Assembly: GCF_015182285.1 (NCBI RefSeq)
Contig: NZ_PRDM01000003.1
Location: 682,001-746,000, forward strand
Length of the DNA stretch: 64,000 nt
Direction of reading: 5' to 3'
From: Flavobacterium hungaricum
GTDB taxonomy: Bacteria; Bacteroidota; Bacteroidia; Flavobacteriales; Flavobacteriaceae
Shown here: one piece after another, positions 59,740 through 64,000 of the stretch
Layout: each line of letters starts with the position of its first letter
How positions within the stretch are numbered: position 1 is the stretch's first letter
Made by a program: the position numbers and the translations under genes
The notes under the pieces: generated by a model
Told to the model about the DNA's origin: nothing
The model's database searches: none
The model's input: the letters and a program-made list of their open reading frames with translations, nothing else

Positions 59740-60582
59740 TTAAATAAATATTTCTGAATAAAAATCACCGTCGATTTTTAGTATTGATTTTACAGATGGA
59801 TTAGGATAATGACTGTCTGCAGCTTGCGGCGGCGTAAAATCAAGGAGCGGATCAATTTCGACAAAACCAGAACGTGTAAGCGGTTTTGCTGCATTGGTTT
59901 CAATTGCTGTAGATGCTTTATGATTGATGTATTTCCAAAATGTTTTTCGATTATCGAAATGAATTTTAAAATTTGGATGAACAATTTTTCCCGCGTTTGT
60001 TATAATGTTTCCCGAAACAGCATCGCCCTGAAGATTTAGTGAAATAATCCCGAAAACGTCTTGTTTTTGTGATGCCGGCAAAGCTGCCATAAGAGCGGCT
60101 GTAGTTACTTTGGATACCAGATAATCATTTGAAATGAGTTTAGTATCATTTATTTTCGAAATATATTGAAATGTATCCGGCTCTGCTGCTGGTTTTACAT
60201 TGCTGAATAAAAAGATTTGATTAGCAGCATCATCCAAATTGGTGTAATTTTCAAACTGATATTCTTTTATAGAAATGATAAATTGTAAGTTTAAAGCAGC
60301 AGGGATTTTTACAAACGGATCAGTATCGTCAGTTTCTTTTACTTTAACATATACTTTAAAACCCGTTTTAGTGGTTTTAAAAATCATTTTATAATTTTTA
60401 AGCACCGTATTGGTTTGTGCGCTTGGAGCAATTACTGCAAAAGAATCGATATTAAAGTTTTGCAGCATTTTTTCTTTTGCCGCGGCATTCATGCCCGCAA
60501 AGATTTCTTCTCCGTTATTGAGAAAGTAATTATGAAAAATAGTTACTTCAAACAAAAGGCTGTATGTTAGACTAAAACTCAT
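59740..60582 (-). CDS. eCIS-associated protein of unknown function between cap and sheath
   Basis: A 280-residue protein with no recognised domain. It begins SLTYSLLFEVTIFHNYFLNN and has GEEIFAGMNAAAKEKMLQNF, a lysine-rich beta segment (NYKMIFKTTKTGFKVYVKVK), and ends with LKIDGDFYSEIFI. Its ATG overlaps the stop of the DUF4255 gene by 4 bp, so it is translated with it. The conserved position suggests a terminal-cap or cap-adaptor protein, as reported for the AlgoCIS particle, but I cannot show homology. Confidence 0.6.
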   Translation of the reverse strand: MSFSLTYSLLFEVTIFHNYFLNNGEEIFAGMNAAAKEKMLQNFNIDSFAVIAPSAQTNTVLKNYKMIFKTTKTGFKVYVKVKETDDTDPFVKIPAALNLQFIISIKEYQFENYTNLDDAANQIFLFSNVKPAAEPDTFQYISKINDTKLISNDYLVSKVTTAALMAALPASQKQDVFGIISLNLQGDAVSGNIITNAGKIVHPNFKIHFDNRKTFWKYINHKASTAIETNAAKPLTRSGFVEIDPLLDFTPPQAADSHYPNPSVKSILKIDGDFYSEIFI

Positions 60583-61181
60583 GACTGTTCTTTTGTTTTG
60601 GCTGTTCCTCGAATCGTACTTACTAATTGTCCTGCTCCCTGTGGTATGTTGCGTTCTATTTGTATCATGCTCACTTTGTATAAAGCAGACGGAAGCTGTT
60701 TACCGCCTAAAGTGCCCCATATATAATTGAGTTCTTCAAAAGTGGGAGTGTAGAGTTCTACCGAAAATCTGAAATTATCGATGTTGGCCATTGCTACATT
60801 ATTTCTGTTGTAAATTGTATTGGCTTGTGTAAAAAGTTTTTTGCCCTGAAAAAAAGCAATGATTTTTGAAATATCATTGAGAGAATTGATATAAGCAAGT
60901 CTGTTGGCACTGAAAAGTAAATACAGATTCAAATTAATGACACTGTTTTTGTAAATAGTTTTAGTGTTTTCGATAGTATGATTTGGAAAATTTTTTAAAG
61001 CAGCTTCTTCATCTATATTGATTAAGGTCAAGGCTACTTTATCTTCTAAAGTTGTTGTGCTGTTGTCATTTTGAGATTCTAGAAAAGCAATATTTTCTGC
61101 CACAACGGTTTTTTCCAGCCCGATTTCTTCGAGATAGTTATTAACTTGTTCTGTAATTATTTGAATAACTTCAAAAACCAT
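60579..61181 (-). CDS. eCIS cap/terminator protein, DUF4255 (Afp16/Pvc16-like)
   Basis: A 200-residue protein. It opens VFEVIQIITEQVNNYLEEIG and contains KVALTLINIDEEAALKNFPN, NLNLYLLFSANRLAYINSLN and YTPTFEELNYIWGTLGGKQL then PSALYKVSMIQIER, the pattern of the DUF4255 / Pvc16 N-terminal domain. This protein ends tube and sheath polymerisation at the distal tip. Here it is the first gene of the cluster, whereas in Afp and PVC it is the last structural gene. Confidence 0.9.
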   Translation of the reverse strand: MVFEVIQIITEQVNNYLEEIGLEKTVVAENIAFLESQNDNSTTTLEDKVALTLINIDEEAALKNFPNHTIENTKTIYKNSVINLNLYLLFSANRLAYINSLNDISKIIAFFQGKKLFTQANTIYNRNNVAMANIDNFRFSVELYTPTFEELNYIWGTLGGKQLPSALYKVSMIQIERNIPQGAGQLVSTIRGTAKTKEQS

Positions 61182-61349
61182 TTTGATACTATTTTATATT
61201 CGACATTTTGAGGACTAAAAATCTTTTTGAAAAATATAACAGCGGCACACAGATCATAATGAATAAAGATTTTACAGCTGTGCTTAAAATTGTAAAAGAT
61301 TGAGGCTTATAGAGTTTGTCGAAGATAGATAAACCAACAGGTACAAGAA

Positions 61350-61373
61350 AAGGGGAAAAATCCCCTTTTTTTA
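61350..61373 (+). terminator. Hairpin with T tract inside the eCIS upstream region
   Basis: AAGGGGA and TCCCCTT form a stem around a short loop, followed by seven T residues on the plus strand. The 432-bp gap 61182-61613 between the divergent eCIS and lipoprotein genes holds no gene I can support. With A runs on its other side it might also end minus-strand transcripts. I found no clear TAnnTTTG promoter for the eCIS operon here. Confidence 0.7.
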
Positions 61374-61613
61374 ATTATTTAAAATATTGATTTATAGTTA
61401 GTTGTGAAAGTTTTTTAGATCGCTTTTTTTTAAATGAAAATACGGCTGAAAATACCAATTGAAGTTGTTTTTATTGTTTTAAATGAAGGTTATTATTTTG
61501 TTTTTTTAGCGAAAGAAGTGTGTCATTTCTGATGCGTCTAAGGCTGTTTATTTGTTTTTTAAACGATTTTAAAAAATAAAATCCTTAAATTGTAAAGACT
61601 AAACACCATTTTT

Positions 61614-62189
61614 ATGCTTTTTAAGAAACTACTTTTACTATTTTTTTTCTCTGTTTTACTTTCCTGCGGCCACAAAAAAGAACAGGAATTGACAGCAAGA
61701 GAAAATGAAATTTTAAAACGAGAACAACAATTTGCCGACAAGGAAGCTGAATACCAAAAACTGCTTGATATGAGAGACAGTTTGAACGCTCTTAAAACGG
61801 TAGAAGATTCTGTTCCGAAAATTAAAAACTGGCCAAAAAATATAGCAGTGTCCTGGAACAGTAAAATTGTCTGTAGAGAATCGAATTGCAGTAATTATGT
61901 TATTGGCGACCAGCGAAATGAAGTCTGGCAATTTGTATCAGATTCTACAGGAAATTATGCAAATGTCATTAATAACAACAAACTGATTCGTGTTTACTCA
62001 GGCTTGTATGATGCAGAAAAAATTACCCTTGATTTTACTGAAGACAATACTGCCAAAAACAAATTAAAAATAAATATAGTACTTGATGATGTTAAAGAAA
62101 GTGTTATAAAGGGCACACAAACCATTATCGGACAGGATAATTGTACCGCAAAATTCTCTGTCGAACTTACACCTTCTTCAAAAAAATAA
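61614..62189 (+). CDS. Hypothetical lipoprotein
   Basis: A 191-residue lipoprotein with signal LLLLFFFSVLLSCGHKK (lipid cysteine about 18). A charged helix follows (QELTARENEILKREQQFADK), probably a coiled coil, then a globular beta-rich domain with VSWNSKIVCRESNCSNYVIG and ITLDFTEDNTAKNKLKINIV. It is 3 bp upstream of the antiporter gene, so likely co-transcribed. No family recognised. Confidence 0.75.
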   Translation: MLFKKLLLLFFFSVLLSCGHKKEQELTARENEILKREQQFADKEAEYQKLLDMRDSLNALKTVEDSVPKIKNWPKNIAVSWNSKIVCRESNCSNYVIGDQRNEVWQFVSDSTGNYANVINNNKLIRVYSGLYDAEKITLDFTEDNTAKNKLKINIVLDDVKESVIKGTQTIIGQDNCTAKFSVELTPSSKK

Positions 62190-62192
62190 CAC

Positions 62193-64000
62193 ATGTTTTT
62201 AAGTATACAACATATTACACTTCCTATAGATGATCCGCTTTTAAAATTCCTCATAGAATTGATCATCATTTTATGTATTCCGCTTTTACTCAACAAAATA
62301 AAAGTACCACATTTATTAGGTCTTATTATTGCAGGTGCCGTAATAGGCCCAAACGGATTTAATGTTCTTTCCAGAGACAGCAGTGTTGTGGTTACAGGAA
62401 CAACCGGACTTTTGTATATAATGTTTCTGGCGGGACTGGAAATTGATATGGGAGATTTTAAGAAGAATAAATGGAAAAGCATTACCTTTTCTATTTACAC
62501 TTTTGCAGCACCTTTTATTATGGGTTTTGTCGGAGGTTATTATATATTACATTTTTCAATTCTCACGTCTATTCTTTTCGCAAGTCTTTTTTCGTCACAC
62601 ACCTTAATTGTTTATCCCATGGTAAGCGGCATGGGAATTGCCAAAAATCTTTCGGTTAATATTACAGTCGGCGGTACTATGATTACAGATGTACTTTCGC
62701 TTTTGGTATTGGCAGTTGTTGTGGGAATGTCGCAGGGAGAAGTCGGTGCCGCTTTTTGGATCAAATTATCGGTTTCAATGGTTTTGTTTACTTCGATCGT
62801 TTTATTGCTGTTTCCGATAATAGCAAGATGGTTTTTTAAAAATGTCGAAGACAAAATCTCGCAATATATTTTTGTAATTGTAATGATTTATCTTGCCGCT
62901 CTGCTGGCAGAACTTGCAGGAATAGAAGCAATCATCGGTGCTTTTTTTGCTGGATTAGCACTTAACAGATTGATTCCGCATACCTCGTCACTTATGAATC
63001 GCGTGGAGTTTGTGGGAAACGCTATTTTTATTCCTTTCTTCCTAATTAGTGTCGGAATGCTGATTGATTTTAAAGCCTTTTTCAAAAGTTGGGAAACTCT
63101 GGGCGTTGCGTCGATAATGTTAGTTGCTTCAATCGGCGGTAAATACATTGCGGCAATGCTGACTAAAAAGACCTTTCGCTTGACGAATGATGAAGGACAG
63201 CTTATTTTTGGTTTGAGTGCAGCATCTGCAGCGGCAACTTTAGCTTCGGTTATGGTAGGATATAATATTATTATTTCTGAAACTGAAACGGGAGAACCAA
63301 TAAGACTTTTAAACGAACACGTTCTAAACGGAAGTATTCTTTTAATCTTGATTTCGTGTACCATATCTTCTTTTGTTTCTATGGCCAGTGCGCAGCGTAT
63401 TGCCGAAGCTGATAAAGACGACACCGTTTCTGGAAAAAACGAAGATGATGAAAAAATCCTTCTTGCAGTAAATCATGAAGCTACTGTAGAAAAAATGGTT
63501 AATCTGGGTTTAATGGTAAAAACGAATGCGAACAAAAATCTCTTTGCCATTAATATAATCAATGATGAAGCCAATGAATCGTCTGAAAAAAATGCAGAAA
63601 AAATATTAGGCGCTGCAAGCCAAATGGCGGCTGGAGCAGATGTCAAGTTAAAAGCAATTACAAGACACGATAATGATGTTGTAAACGGCATTAGCAATGT
63701 TATAAAAGAACAAGGAATCACCGATCTTATTATTGGACTAGAAGGGCAAAAAGGTTTTTCGCCTAGTTTTATATACAATTTGTATAATGGTTATCTGCAC
63801 AATAAAAACATCAATGTTTTGGTGTATCACGGTGTACAGCCATTATCAACAATAAAGAGGTACGTTGTTTTGATTCCTTCAAATGCAGAAAAAGATGCTG
63901 GATTTTTTCATTCCATGCTTCGAATTTGGAATATCGGACGTAATTCTGGTGCGAAAATGAGTTTTTTTGGAAATGATAAAACCCTCGAAATTCTAATAAG
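62193..64000 (+). CDS. CPA2-type cation:proton antiporter with cytosolic tail, partial
   Basis: The frame is open from ATG 62193 to the window end (about 602 codons). Residues 1-400 are about twelve helices of a Na+/H+ exchanger of the CPA2 family: VPHLLGLIIAGAVIGPNGFN, YIMFLAGLEIDMG, GTMITDVLSLLVLAVVVGMS and AGIEAIIGAFFAGLALNRLI are classic. The region after about 420 (KILLAVNHEATVEKMVNLGL and later ITDLIIGLEGQKGFSPS) resembles a tandem USP-like regulatory domain. It probably exchanges K+ or Na+ for protons. The 3' end lies outside the window. Confidence 0.9.
   Translation, partial: MFLSIQHITLPIDDPLLKFLIELIIILCIPLLLNKIKVPHLLGLIIAGAVIGPNGFNVLSRDSSVVVTGTTGLLYIMFLAGLEIDMGDFKKNKWKSITFSIYTFAAPFIMGFVGGYYILHFSILTSILFASLFSSHTLIVYPMVSGMGIAKNLSVNITVGGTMITDVLSLLVLAVVVGMSQGEVGAAFWIKLSVSMVLFTSIVLLLFPIIARWFFKNVEDKISQYIFVIVMIYLAALLAELAGIEAIIGAFFAGLALNRLIPHTSSLMNRVEFVGNAIFIPFFLISVGMLIDFKAFFKSWETLGVASIMLVASIGGKYIAAMLTKKTFRLTNDEGQLIFGLSAASAAATLASVMVGYNIIISETETGEPIRLLNEHVLNGSILLILISCTISSFVSMASAQRIAEADKDDTVSGKNEDDEKILLAVNHEATVEKMVNLGLMVKTNANKNLFAINIINDEANESSEKNAEKILGAASQMAAGADVKLKAITRHDNDVVNGISNVIKEQGITDLIIGLEGQKGFSPSFIYNLYNGYLHNKNINVLVYHGVQPLSTIKRYVVLIPSNAEKDAGFFHSMLRIWNIGRNSGAKMSFFGNDKTLEILI

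Noticed and set aside
54089..60582. Type VI secretion system because of VgrG- and PAAR-like proteins
   Set aside because: There are no TssB/TssC two-part sheath, no TssJLM-like membrane complex and no ClpV. The one-piece sheath and the gp25/J/LysM set fit an eCIS.
31458..61181. Prophage or R-type pyocin
   Set aside because: There are no capsid, terminase, portal, holin or lysis-cassette genes, while DUF4255 cap, DUF4157 cargo and an AAA+ ATPase are eCIS markers.
1..64000. tRNA, rRNA or riboswitch genes
   Set aside because: I looked for tRNA-like TTCGAATCC-type loops and conserved rRNA segments. The GATTCGAATGC next to the REP copies recalls a T-loop but has no acceptor stem or other arms.

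Overview
The window looks like a low-GC Bacteroidota chromosome, most likely a Flavobacterium. The reasons are the family types (Bacteroidota-type extracellular contractile injection system, PepSY iron reductase, YkuD_2 L,D-transpeptidase, KDO-type lysine hydroxylase), weak Shine-Dalgarno sites, and matches to the Bacteroidota promoter -7 motif TAnnTTTG. This assignment is inference; no rRNA or tRNA gene was seen.

Region 1 (1-10.2 kb) is a hydroxamate (NIS) siderophore locus. A minus-strand operon encodes, in order of transcription, a nitroreductase-like protein, a PLP decarboxylase, an IucA/IucC synthetase fused to a GNAT acyltransferase, a lysine/diamine N-monooxygenase, a second IucA/IucC synthetase and a MATE exporter cut by the window edge. 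A divergent Fe(II)/2-oxoglutarate dioxygenase resembles free-lysine 4-hydroxylases, so the lysine-derived backbone may be C-hydroxylated. Region 2 (10.2-19.5 kb) holds a REP/RAYT island, an XRE regulator, a PepSY membrane protein, msrA, a single-domain response regulator and the oxidative pentose-phosphate operon gnd-zwf-pgl.

Region 3 (19.7-29.1 kb) is the strangest part. Nine same-direction copies or remnants of one short element, with hairpin-rich inverted ends and decayed RAYT-type transposase pieces, alternate with nine small AT-rich cargo segments. Seven or eight cargo segments contain a headless C-terminal tail of a probable toxin; all nine carry a small gene of immunity type (NTF2-like, Imm26-like, lipoprotein or membrane protein), often overlapping or abutting the tail. 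I read this as an array of orphan toxin-tip/immunity modules framed by RAYT elements. No parent toxin gene is in the window.

Region 4 (29.1-31.4 kb) has a paralogous XRE gene, a YkuD_2 L,D-transpeptidase and two small unknown proteins.

Region 5 (31.4-61.2 kb, all minus strand) is a complete-looking extracellular contractile injection system. In order of transcription it encodes a DUF4255 cap protein, an unknown 280-residue protein, one sheath, two tube proteins, DUF5908, a LysM baseplate hub, a VgrG/gp5-like spike, PAAR, gp25, two large baseplate proteins, a 1144-residue PKD protein and a tape measure. An accessory block follows: a nucleotidyltransferase-like protein, two related glycosyltransferase-like proteins, two DUF4157 cargo proteins, a SUKH-like putative immunity protein, a CHAP hydrolase and the AAA+ ATPase. 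The large cargo ends in a region resembling a DNA/RNA non-specific endonuclease and is followed after 5 bp by the putative immunity gene, which suggests at least one bacterial target.

Region 6 (61.2-64 kb) has a lipoprotein and a CPA2-type cation/proton antiporter with a cytosolic tail, cut by the window end.
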